Under the pieces are notes generated by a model, which was given only the letters and a program-made list of their open reading frames with translations, searched no databases and was not told the DNA's origin. The translations under genes and the position numbers were made by a program. Of a stretch of DNA of 64,000 nt, positions 43,739 through 51,480 are shown piece by piece (position 1 is the stretch's first letter; each line of letters begins with the position of its first letter). The stretch is from an uncultured Oscillospiraceae bacterium. Lineage in GTDB: Bacteria > Bacillota > Clostridia > Oscillospirales > Oscillospiraceae. The stretch covers positions 37,002 through 101,001 of the forward strand of contig CANRNU010000002.1 of NCBI GenBank assembly GCA_947632005.1, in the 5' to 3' direction.

Positions 43739-44015
43739 GATACCGGCGGCGTTCCAGTCTAAGCTGCGGCTGGGGGCTGTGGCGGCGCTGATGGCGGGGC
43801 CAAAGGATTTTACCACGCTCCAGAAGCTTACGGCGGCCACCGCCGGGAACCTGGGCAAGCAATTGGAGACCCTGGAGGCGGAGGGGTATATCGTCAGCCG
43901 GAAGGAATTCCTATCCCGCCGGCCCAAGACCACCTATGCGCTGACGGGCAAGGGACGGGAGACCTTCCTGGCCTATGTGAAGCTGCTGGAGAGCATCGTC
44001 TCCGGCCAGGAATAA
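43725..44015 (+). CDS. Winged-helix DNA-binding protein
   Basis: A 96-residue protein with a compact winged helix: LGAVAALMAGPKDFTTLQKLTAATAGNLGKQLETLEAEGYIVSRKEFLSRRPKTTYALTGKGRETF. The pattern (helix-turn-helix then a two-stranded wing RRPKTTYALT) fits the PadR/MarR-related wHTH group. It probably binds the palindrome at 42977-42999 and represses its own operon. Confidence 0.85.
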   Translation: MELHEIPAAFQSKLRLGAVAALMAGPKDFTTLQKLTAATAGNLGKQLETLEAEGYIVSRKEFLSRRPKTTYALTGKGRETFLAYVKLLESIVSGQE

Positions 44016-44026
44016 AGCGCAAAACT

Positions 44027-44051
44027 CCCCCTGCCGGATGGCAGGGGGAGC
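44027..44051. terminator. Bidirectional terminator
   Basis: An 11-bp stem CTCCCCCTGCC/GGCAGGGGGAG with loop GGAT between convergent genes ending at 44015 and 44071. Confidence 0.85.
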
Positions 44052-44070
44052 GTGTTCGTATGGGGCGGTC

Positions 44071-45357
44071 TTATTTCTCTTTGGCGCCCAGCGCCTCCAG
44101 GGCAGCCAGACGGGCGGCCACGGTGAAGAGCTGGATGGCGGCGGCCAGAGAGGGCAGGTCCGGGAAGGTGGGGGCGATGCGGATGACGCTGTCCTCCGGG
44201 TCCTTGCCGTAGGGGAAGGGGGCTCCCGCCGGGGTCAGGACCAGGCCGGCCTGCTTGCACAGCGCCACGCACCGGGAGGCGGTACCGGGCAGACCCTGAT
44301 AGGCCACGAAGTAGCCGCCCCGGGGTCGGTTCCAGCTGGCGATGCCCAGCGGCGCGATCTCCTCTTCCAGGGTGTGCAGCACGCAGTCGAATTTCGGCTT
44401 GACCAGCACCGCGTGCTTTCTCATATGCGCCTTCAGACCCTCCAGGTTCTTGAAAAAGTGCACGTGACGAAGCTGGTTGATCTTGTCATAGCCGATGGTC
44501 TGAATGCCCATCTGCCGCAGGAGGAACTTGATGTTCCCCTCGCTGGCGGCAAGAACGGCCAGGCCCGCCCCGGAGAAGGTCACCTTGCTGGTGGAGGTGA
44601 ACTCATAGACCATGTCCTCCGTGCCCTGCTCCCGGCAGGCGTCAAAAATATTGAGGAGCTCATCGTCCTCGTTTTCAAAGCCGTGGACCGCATAGGCGTT
44701 GTCCCAGAAGATGCGGAAGTCGTCTGCCGCGGGCTTCAGAGCCGCGAAGGCACGGACCGTGTCGTCGGAGTAGGTGACGCCGGTGGGGTTGGAGTACTTG
44801 GGCACGCACCAGATGCCCTTCACCAGGGGGTCAGACTCCACATACTGCCGGACCAGGTCCATGTCCGGGCCGGTGGAGAGCATGGGGATGTTGACCATCT
44901 CGATGCCGAATTCCTGGCAGATGGCAAAATGCCGGTCATAGCCGGGCACCGGGCACAGGAACTTCACCTGTCCCTGCTGGAGCCAGGGCTTCGTGCCCTT
45001 GTAGACCCCCAGCAGCAGCGCCCACACCACCGCGTCGTACATCAGGTTCAGACTGGACTGGCCGCCCATGATGATATTCTTCTGCTCCAGGCCCAGCAGG
45101 TCCGCGAACAGCTGCTTACACTCATCCACGCCGGCCAGCTCCCCGTAGTTGCGCACATCCGTGCCCTTGCGGGTGACGATGAGCCCTGCCGGGTCCTGGC
45201 CCAGCAGGCCCATGGACAGGTCCAGCTGCACCGGGTTGGGTTTGCCGCGGCTCATGTCCAGTTTCCGGGGCATGGCGGCCAGGTCCTTATATTCCTTCTG
45301 AACGGCTGCCAGCTCCGCCGCCAGCTCTTTGGGGTTCATATCAGGATATCTTTTCAT
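44071..45357 (-). CDS. PLP-dependent aminotransferase (aspartate aminotransferase type Ic-like)
   Basis: A 428-residue fold-type I enzyme. Motifs: DMSRGKPNPVQLDLSMGLLG, DVRNYGELAGVDECKQLFADLLG (PLP-ribose region), GGQSSLNLMYDAV, CPVPGYDRHFAICQ, PKYSNPTGVTYSDDTVRAF, DNAYAVH and the PLP lysine in STSKVTFSGAG. These match the Ic group, which is active on aspartate and alpha-ketoglutarate. AAGGAAAGG lies 10 bases upstream. Confidence 0.92.
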   Translation of the reverse strand: MKRYPDMNPKELAAELAAVQKEYKDLAAMPRKLDMSRGKPNPVQLDLSMGLLGQDPAGLIVTRKGTDVRNYGELAGVDECKQLFADLLGLEQKNIIMGGQSSLNLMYDAVVWALLLGVYKGTKPWLQQGQVKFLCPVPGYDRHFAICQEFGIEMVNIPMLSTGPDMDLVRQYVESDPLVKGIWCVPKYSNPTGVTYSDDTVRAFAALKPAADDFRIFWDNAYAVHGFENEDDELLNIFDACREQGTEDMVYEFTSTSKVTFSGAGLAVLAASEGNIKFLLRQMGIQTIGYDKINQLRHVHFFKNLEGLKAHMRKHAVLVKPKFDCVLHTLEEEIAPLGIASWNRPRGGYFVAYQGLPGTASRCVALCKQAGLVLTPAGAPFPYGKDPEDSVIRIAPTFPDLPSLAAAIQLFTVAARLAALEALGAKEK

Positions 45358-45393
45358 TGATATAACCTTTCCTTATCATATTGGCTCCCATAC

Positions 45394-45422
45394 AGTATAA
45401 TCAATCACCCCCGGTTTTGCAA
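45394..45422 (-). promoter_or_regulatory. Promoter of the aminotransferase gene
   Basis: Minus-strand TTGCAA (45417-45422), 17-base spacer, TATACT (45394-45399). Confidence 0.7.
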
Positions 45423-45463
45423 TCAAAACTTGCGGGAAACGGAAAGTTCGTCCATTTACACGA

Positions 45464-45500
45464 AAAATCTCCCCCGGACATGCCGTCCGGGGGAGATTTT
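45464..45500 (-). terminator. Terminator after rubrerythrin
   Basis: A 16-bp perfect stem (AAAATCTCCCCCGGAC/GTCCGGGGGAGATTTT) that also provides the T-rich tail; 18 bases after the rubrerythrin stop. Confidence 0.88.
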
Positions 45501-45518
45501 GTGGTGCTTGAGAGGAAC

Positions 45519-46055
45519 TCAATAGTTCTCTGCGTGGACCTCGAAGTAGGCCATGGGGTGGTTGCAGGTGGGGCAGACCTCGGGGGCGCTGGTTCCCACC
45601 ACGATGTGACCGCAGTTGCGGCACTCCCAGACCTTGACCTCGCTCTTGGCAAAGACCTGGGCGGTCTCCACATTCTTCAGAAGGGCGCGGTAGCGCTCCT
45701 CATGGGTCTTCTCAATGGCGGCGACCAGACGGAACTTGACGGCCAGCTCATGGAAGCCCTCCTCGTCAGCCGTCTTGGCAAAGCCCTCGTACATGTCGGT
45801 CCACTCATAGTTCTCGCCGTCGGCGGCCGCGGCCAGATTCTGGGCGGTGTCGCCGATGCCCTCCAGCTCCTTGAACCAGAGCTTGGCGTGCTCTTTCTCG
45901 TTGTCGGCGGTCTTCAGGAACAGAGCCGCGATCTGCTCAAAGCCCTCTTTCTTGGCCTTGGAGGCAAAATAGGTGTACTTGTTACGGGCCTGGGACTCGC
46001 CGGCAAAGGCGGCCTCCAGGTTCTTCTCGGTCTGGGTGCCAGCGTATTTGCTCAT
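45519..46055 (-). CDS. rbr: Rubrerythrin
   Basis: A 178-residue peroxide-reducing protein of anaerobes. The four-helix domain carries the di-iron ligands: [27 protein letters not shown], and [25 protein letters not shown]. The C-terminal rubredoxin-like site is [13 protein letters not shown]...CPTCNHP (two CxxC pairs). ATG 46055 is chosen because AAAGGAG is 9 bases upstream. A strong palindrome overlaps its promoter, so it is tightly regulated. Confidence 0.96.
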   Translation of the reverse strand: MSKYAGTQTEKNLEAAFAGESQARNKYTYFASKAKKEGFEQIAALFLKTADNEKEHAKLWFKELEGIGDTAQNLAAAADGENYEWTDMYEGFAKTADEEGFHELAVKFRLVAAIEKTHEERYRALLKNVETAQVFAKSEVKVWECRNCGHIVVGTSAPEVCPTCNHPMAYFEVHAENY

Positions 46056-46091
46056 AACAAACGCTCCTTTCGTGTGAAATGATAAAATAAC

Positions 46092-46140
46092 AAAATTAGG
46101 AATATGTCCTAATTTTATCATATTTATCCGGGCTTGTCAA
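46092..46140 (-). promoter_or_regulatory. Rubrerythrin promoter overlapped by a 10-bp palindrome
   Basis: Minus-strand TTGACA (46135-46140), 17-base spacer, TAAAAT (46112-46117). AAAATTAGGA (46092-46101) and TCCTAATTTT (46107-46116) form a perfect inverted repeat with a 5-base centre, covering the -10 box and start site. Confidence 0.85.
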
Positions 46141-46152
46141 TCCGGAAAACGC

Positions 46153-46617
46153 TCACATGACGGTGATGCCGGTGAGGCGCTTGAGAAGGCCCCGGCAGCC
46201 GTCGCGGACGTCCTGCCAGGTGGTCTCAAAATCTCCGGTATACCAGGGGTCGGCCACATCGCCGGGCCGGTCGGTGTATTCCATCAGCATCCGCAGCTTG
46301 TCCTCCGGGTCACCGCCGCAGATGCGGCGCATGTTGCGCAGGTTGGCCCCGTCCATGCCGATGAGAAGGTCATACGCGGCGTAGTCCCGCCGGTTCATCT
46401 GCCGGGCGGTCTTGCCGGCACAGCTGATGCCGTGCTTTTGCAGCATCCGCCGGGCAGGGGGATAGACGGGATTTCCCAGCTCCTCCGTACTGGTGGCGGC
46501 GGAGGCGATGAAAAACTCGTTCGACATATCGATCTTTGCCACCATATCCTTCATGACGAACTCTGCCATGGGACTGCGGCAGATGTTCCCGTGGCACACG
46601 AAAAGAATCTTATACAC
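46153..46617 (-). CDS. Low-molecular-weight protein tyrosine phosphatase
   Basis: A 154-residue phosphatase with the P-loop VCHGNICRSPMAE (Cys8, Arg14, Ser15) and the general-acid Asp in DPWYTGDF near the C-terminus. Members remove phosphate from tyrosine or arginine residues. Start is GTG 46617; the ribosome site is weak (GGGATG). Lies between rubrerythrin and the TIR gene, same strand. Confidence 0.94.
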   Translation of the reverse strand: MYKILFVCHGNICRSPMAEFVMKDMVAKIDMSNEFFIASAATSTEELGNPVYPPARRMLQKHGISCAGKTARQMNRRDYAAYDLLIGMDGANLRNMRRICGGDPEDKLRMLMEYTDRPGDVADPWYTGDFETTWQDVRDGCRGLLKRLTGITVM

Positions 46618-46685
46618 GTTATATACATCCCTTCATCAGTCTTGCCCCGCCTGGGGCGGGGCGGCCCAGGCGCGGACGCCGCGCG

Positions 46686-49600
46686 TCACTCCAGGCCGTA
46701 TTTTTCCGCGTCCTGCAGGGGCGTGTCGCCCACCAGGTCCCGGCCCCGGGCCAGCAGTTCCTCCGGGGTGCAGCGGGTATATGCCGCCGCGAAGGAGCCG
46801 TCGTCTGTGACCCGGCAGCAGAAGAACCGGTCGTCCCGCACATAGAAGCAGTCGTCGATATCCGCCTCCGGCTTCCAGCTCGCGCGGTCGAGGACGAGGG
46901 TCCTGGACAGCGCCAGGTCCTGGCCGAGGTACAAGACGGTCTGTCCGCCGTCGAACTGCCAGCGCGCGCCGTCGATGCTCCCGGAGGTGCCGGTCAGGCC
47001 CAGATCGGCCACGGCCAGCCTCTGCCCCTGTGTGGAATAGACATAGAGCTGTCCCGTCGTGCTTATTGCCAGCAGCTGGTCCTCTCCGGGGACGAAGGCG
47101 GCGGAGGCCATGGTGATGCCTGTCGCGATGCGCGCCGCCACGGCGCCGTCCTGGTCGATCAGGACGATGTCGTATCCGTCGATATAGGCCAAAAGGCCCT
47201 GTCCGCCGTCCTGGACAGCCGGGGAGGCCTGCAGGTCATATTCTACGGTCGTCAGCTCCAGCGTCGCGGGATCGAGAAGACAGCAGAGCTCGTCCGAACG
47301 GAGCAGCAGGCGCTCTCCGCAGGCGGTCCAGAGGGTCGGGTAGATGACCTCCTCCAGCTGGGGCAGCGGCTGGCAGTCCGTCTTTTCCCCGGCGATGTCA
47401 TAGGTGCGCAGCTGCCAGGCAAAGGCGTCATCTTCCTCCAGCCAGTAGAGCTTGTCCTTTAGAAGGACCGGTCCGTTTCGGCTGAGGACGGAGGGCAGCT
47501 CCGGCTGGAACTGCTCCAGGGCGCCGGTCGCGGTGTCAATGGCCCCGAAGGAGGCGCCGCGATAAAAGAGCTCTGTTCCGTCGGCGCTGGGCCCAAGGAC
47601 CTGGGGCATGAGGGTCTCGCCGTTGTCGCCGAGCTGCTCCGTCTCAAGGCTCCACAGCAGCTCGCCGGTCCCGGCGTCCATCCCGTACAGCTTGTTTACC
47701 GCGGACAGGACCAGAGTGTTCCCGCACAAAAACGTATCCCGAACAAGGTTGTCCATTTCCCAGCCCAGGGATTCATAGCTCTCGTCGGTCTCCTCGCCCC
47801 GCAGGTACCGCTGAACGGTACTGTCGAACTCCCGCAGCACGAAATAGTCGATGCGGTCGCTGTCGGAGGCGTCCTCCGGCCGATACATGCGGACCTTTTG
47901 GATGTTCCCGTCAAAGAGCTGGTGACTGGAGACGAGGTCGGTATCGAACATATACAGCGCCGTGCTCCCGTCCCGGAGCATCGACTGGATGCCCACTTCA
48001 TTTTGGCGGACATAGCCGATCACAGGGCTGCTGGTCTCGTTTTTGCCGAGGATACGTCCGGTCTTTGCGTCCAGCCGGCAGCACACATTGGCGATGCTGC
48101 AATAGAGCTCCCCGTCCCGGCTGGGACGGACGGTCTCATACAAAGAGGCCACATAGTATTGCAGCTCCGTGCGCCACAGGGCCTCGTCCCGCCGGGTGCT
48201 CTCACAGCTCAGGACGACGGTGCTCTCGTAGCGGTCGGAGAAGCCGGCAAAATAGGTCGAGGGATCTTCCCCGTCCGCGTCGCCCAGGATGACGGCGGTC
48301 TCCCCATCCAGCATGCAGCCGTCCAGGATCTTATAATAGGGGGTGGACAGGTACTCCCAGCTCCTGTCGGTCAGGTCCAGGCACAGCCCGGCCTCTTCGG
48401 TGGACGTGGAGCCGGTCCTGGCGGCCAGCAGCAGGGTGCTGCCGTCCGGGGAGAAGCCATTTTCAGCCGGCAGCCGGATGTCGCTGCCAGTGAGGGTCTT
48501 GTCCTTCTCCTGGGGGTAGGAGGGATAATCGCACTGCCACAGCTCCTGGCCCTGGGCCGTGTCAAGGCAGAGCAGCTCGTCGTAATAGAAGACCAGCAGG
48601 CGGTCCTTCTCCGGGGTCAGGGCGCAGCTGGAAGGGGCGGCGAGATACTCCGAGGGACGCCGGTACTCCCACTGTACCGCGCCTGTCCGAAAGTCATAGC
48701 AGGTGAGTTCTTCGCTGTCCAGCACCAGGAGCCGGTCCTCCGGCAGCTGGCGGATGTCGCAGAAGGCGCCGGAGAAGTACGGCTCGTCCTCCCCGGTATA
48801 GAAGGCGTTCAGGTCGATGTGCCACAATTCCTGATATGTCTCCGCGTCCCATACCTTCAGCCTGGAGCCCTGGTCCACGGTGGCCAGCAGGTCGCAGTCC
48901 TGGCTGAGCCAGAGATTGGAGACCCACATGTCGTTGGAGTAGCGGCCGACCAGCCTGGCGCTGAAGAGATTGGCCCGCCGGTGGGCATAAGCGCCCACGG
49001 CCCGGCCCAGGGCCAGCTCCGCCTCCGGGATGAGCGGGCGGTCGCTGTCCTCCTGGGGCAGGGCGGCCATGGCCAGCTGGGCGGCGGTGATGCGGTCTCC
49101 CGTCTCCAGCGCCTGCTGGGACTCGGAAGCCAGGTAGACGGACTGGTTTTTCAGCGCCAGCCGGTAGTTCTCCCGGATGCGCCCGTTGGACCAGATGAAG
49201 TATGCCGTCATGGCCACCGCAAGGGCCAGCATGGCCCCCATGGCCGCCATGAGCCGGTGCATGCGGTACATCTTCTGCCGCTGACGGAGATCGTCATAGC
49301 TGCAGCCGAGGATGGCGGCGGCCAGCCGGGGCAGCTCCTCCCGGCGGGCCTTGTGCCGGGAAACGCGGTAATCGCAGGCCAGGGGCTCGACCAGCACGGT
49401 GTTCTCGGCGCCGGTGGCCGGGTCGGTCACCACGGTCCTCAGCAGGATCTCCGGGATCACATCGCCCGGGTCCCCCTCGGCCAGGACCGTCAGGACCTGG
49501 TTGCGGCTGTGGGTGGTGAGGAACGTCTCGATCTCCTTCTGCACCCAGATGGAGTCATTTGTCCTGGGGGAGCAGATCACGATGAGATAGTCCGAGTCCC

Positions 49601-49808
49601 GCAGCGCCTGGGCGATGTCCTGGGTGAGGTCGTTGGTCAGGGGCAGTTCCTCCTTGTCCCGGAACAGCCGGTCTATCTTCCGGATCCCGGTCCGGTCCGC
49701 GATGGCCTTGGGGACGTGGAAGTGTTCCAGCTGCCGGTGTATGTCCCGGGCGACCTCGCTGTCCAGGGGCGCGTGGCGGTAGGAGATGAAGGCGTTGTAG
49801 TGCGGCAT
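46686..49808 (-). CDS. TIR-domain, single-pass membrane protein with beta-propeller repeats
   Basis: A 1040-residue protein. Residues 1-150 are a TIR domain starting YNAFISYRHAPLDSEVARDIHRQL; the NADase-type WxxxE motif is kept (Trp88, Glu92). A membrane helix lies at about 187-207. Residues 250-1020 are WD40/PQQ-like repeats with many W-D-A-E-T and D-A-x-T-G turns (KVWDAETYQELW, RLDAKTGRIL, GMDAGTGELLW, AIDTATGAL). The domain order suggests an outer sensor propeller linked to a cytoplasmic NAD-cleaving or signalling head. A start at 49808 lacks a strong ribosome site. Single-strain role is unknown. Confidence 0.8.
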   Translation of the reverse strand: MPHYNAFISYRHAPLDSEVARDIHRQLEHFHVPKAIADRTGIRKIDRLFRDKEELPLTNDLTQDIAQALRDSDYLIVICSPRTNDSIWVQKEIETFLTTHSRNQVLTVLAEGDPGDVIPEILLRTVVTDPATGAENTVLVEPLACDYRVSRHKARREELPRLAAAILGCSYDDLRQRQKMYRMHRLMAAMGAMLALAVAMTAYFIWSNGRIRENYRLALKNQSVYLASESQQALETGDRITAAQLAMAALPQEDSDRPLIPEAELALGRAVGAYAHRRANLFSARLVGRYSNDMWVSNLWLSQDCDLLATVDQGSRLKVWDAETYQELWHIDLNAFYTGEDEPYFSGAFCDIRQLPEDRLLVLDSEELTCYDFRTGAVQWEYRRPSEYLAAPSSCALTPEKDRLLVFYYDELLCLDTAQGQELWQCDYPSYPQEKDKTLTGSDIRLPAENGFSPDGSTLLLAARTGSTSTEEAGLCLDLTDRSWEYLSTPYYKILDGCMLDGETAVILGDADGEDPSTYFAGFSDRYESTVVLSCESTRRDEALWRTELQYYVASLYETVRPSRDGELYCSIANVCCRLDAKTGRILGKNETSSPVIGYVRQNEVGIQSMLRDGSTALYMFDTDLVSSHQLFDGNIQKVRMYRPEDASDSDRIDYFVLREFDSTVQRYLRGEETDESYESLGWEMDNLVRDTFLCGNTLVLSAVNKLYGMDAGTGELLWSLETEQLGDNGETLMPQVLGPSADGTELFYRGASFGAIDTATGALEQFQPELPSVLSRNGPVLLKDKLYWLEEDDAFAWQLRTYDIAGEKTDCQPLPQLEEVIYPTLWTACGERLLLRSDELCCLLDPATLELTTVEYDLQASPAVQDGGQGLLAYIDGYDIVLIDQDGAVAARIATGITMASAAFVPGEDQLLAISTTGQLYVYSTQGQRLAVADLGLTGTSGSIDGARWQFDGGQTVLYLGQDLALSRTLVLDRASWKPEADIDDCFYVRDDRFFCCRVTDDGSFAAAYTRCTPEELLARGRDLVGDTPLQDAEKYGLE

Positions 49809-49856
49809 GGAGCATCACTGACCTTTCGATATATTTGTTCGGCAGGGGAGCGCGTC

Positions 49857-50801
49857 TCAGTTCCCGGCAGGCTGCTTTGCCGTTTCACGCAGGAAGACGC
49901 GGACAGCGCCGGCATATTTTTCCGGGTCCACGATATAGCTGAGGCCGTGGCCTGCCCCGGGGAAGGTCACCCGGCGCTTGGGGGTGGGACAGGCGTCGTA
50001 GATCTCCCGGCTCATCTCGCAGGGGACGAACCGGTCGTCCTCCCCGTGGAGGATGAGAATGGGCACCTTGGCCTTTTGTATCTCCCGGGCGGCGGTGGTC
50101 CGGCGGATATCAAAGCCGCCGAAAAGCCTCCCGCCCAGCGCGACGAAGGGGAAGATGAGCCCGGAGGGGAGATGGTGATCGTGGCCAACCTTTTGAATTA
50201 TGTCAACCGGAGAGGAGTACGGGCAGTCGGCGATGACGCCGGTCACGTTGGGGGGAAGGTCCAGGCCCGCCGCCATCAGCACCGTGGCCGCGCCCATGGA
50301 CACTCCCGCCAGGGTGATGGGCGTGTCCGGGCCAAAGCGCCCGCAGGCATACTCCACCCAGGCCAGGCAGTCGTAGCGCTCCCGCAGGCCGAAGGTGATG
50401 GTCCGTCCGCCGCTCTTTCCGTGGGCGCGCTGGTCCACGAGCAAGGTGTTCATGCCGGCCTCCCGGGCCAGCTTATTGCCGCCGCAGAAGTCCCGGATGG
50501 CGGAGCCGCGGTAGCCGTGGACCTCGATCTGCAGGGGCGCGCCGTCGGAAACATGATAGTACCGGCCGGCGAGCCTGGTGCCGTCATAAGAAGTTATGTT
50601 AACTTCCTCATAGGGGATGGCCGCCATCTCGTCGATGAGGGCGGTCATGGTGTCCCGGGAGAGCTGGTACTGCTCTCCGGCGGGTATCTTGTAGATGGGC
50701 TCCCGATGGGGCGGGGGAGAGAAGAAGGCGACGCAGTAACCGGCAAAGGCCAGTGCCAGTACCGTCAGGACCAGCGCCGCCGGAAGGATGAACCAGGACA
50801 T
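49857..50801 (-). CDS. Membrane-anchored alpha/beta hydrolase
   Basis: A 314-residue hydrolase with an N-terminal anchor (FILPAALVLTVLALAFAGYCVAFF cut short here, residues 4-27). The nucleophile elbow is LAGVSMGAATVLMA, the acid LHGEDDRFVP and the His FPGAGHGLSY; HGYRGSAIRD forms the oxyanion loop. Ends 5' of the TIR gene by about 48 bases, same strand, so the two may be co-transcribed. Likely substrate is an ester or peptide at the cell surface; unknown. Confidence 0.88.
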   Translation of the reverse strand: MSWFILPAALVLTVLALAFAGYCVAFFSPPPHREPIYKIPAGEQYQLSRDTMTALIDEMAAIPYEEVNITSYDGTRLAGRYYHVSDGAPLQIEVHGYRGSAIRDFCGGNKLAREAGMNTLLVDQRAHGKSGGRTITFGLRERYDCLAWVEYACGRFGPDTPITLAGVSMGAATVLMAAGLDLPPNVTGVIADCPYSSPVDIIQKVGHDHHLPSGLIFPFVALGGRLFGGFDIRRTTAAREIQKAKVPILILHGEDDRFVPCEMSREIYDACPTPKRRVTFPGAGHGLSYIVDPEKYAGAVRVFLRETAKQPAGN

Positions 50802-51048
50802 ATCGGACCGACCTCATGAGCAGGATCTTGGCAGGAATACCGCATATTTGGGGCGTTCAGGAGCGCGCCGCCGTCGGTCAGCCCCAGGCCGGGGGCTGGG
50901 AGACCGGGAAGGCGGGCCCTTATATTATCTTACAGTATACCGAGGTCAAAAACACTTGTCAATGTGAATCGGCGCGGCGCGGCCTGCCGCGGCTTTTCCT
51001 TGCCTTTGCCACCGATTTGTGGTATTTTTATACAAGGAGGCTGTAAAA

Positions 51049-51426
51049 ATGGAAGAGAGAGCCAGAGCATTGGAGCGGTTCCGGGCTGTCCTGTCCGGAA
51101 CAGAGCGGCAGAGGGATGAGGCGCTGTGGGATGCGCTGATCGCCATGCAGGGGGAGACCTTCCTCACGGCCAAGGGCCTGGCGTTCACCTATCTCATCCG
51201 GGAGCGGCGGGACGGAGAGCTGGGCGGGGAGATGTTCATCAGCCGGAAGGAGAAGAGCATCACCCAGAGCACGGTGTTCATGGCCTTTCACAAGGCGCTG
51301 GAGCTGAACGGCGACGTGAAGGGTCCAAAAAAGCTGGGCACCTTTGGGGCCAGCTATCTCTTTCCGGTGTTCATTCGCCTGGGCGTTATCCGGCCCCCGG
51401 AGAAGGGGCAGACATCGCTGTTTTGA
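51049..51426 (+). CDS. Small conserved protein of unknown function
   Basis: A 125-residue soluble protein. I do not recognise a named family. It is helical at the N-terminus (EERARALERFRAVLSGTERQRDEALWDALIAMQGETF), followed by a segment with TAKGLAFTYLIRERRDGELGGEMFISRKEKSITQSTVFMAFHKALEL that might form a wing-like or DNA-binding unit. A strong AAGGAGG precedes ATG 51049. It is alone on the plus strand between the hydrolase and UvrA genes, with a terminator right after. Confidence 0.7.
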   Translation: MEERARALERFRAVLSGTERQRDEALWDALIAMQGETFLTAKGLAFTYLIRERRDGELGGEMFISRKEKSITQSTVFMAFHKALELNGDVKGPKKLGTFGASYLFPVFIRLGVIRPPEKGQTSLF

Positions 51427-51442
51427 ATATCGGATGTACAAG

Positions 51443-51475
51443 AAAAGCCCCGCCGGTCCGCCGGCGGGACTTTTT
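51443..51475. terminator. Bidirectional terminator
   Basis: CCCGCCGG/CCGGCGGG stem with A-rich and T-rich flanks between the convergent genes ending at 51426 and 51481. Confidence 0.85.
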
Positions 51476-51480
51476 CTGTG

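Noticed and set aside
47898..50819. A 973-codon plus-strand frame across the TIR and hydrolase genes
   Set aside because: It spans two separate minus-strand genes and their gap, and lacks hydrophobic or domain structure.
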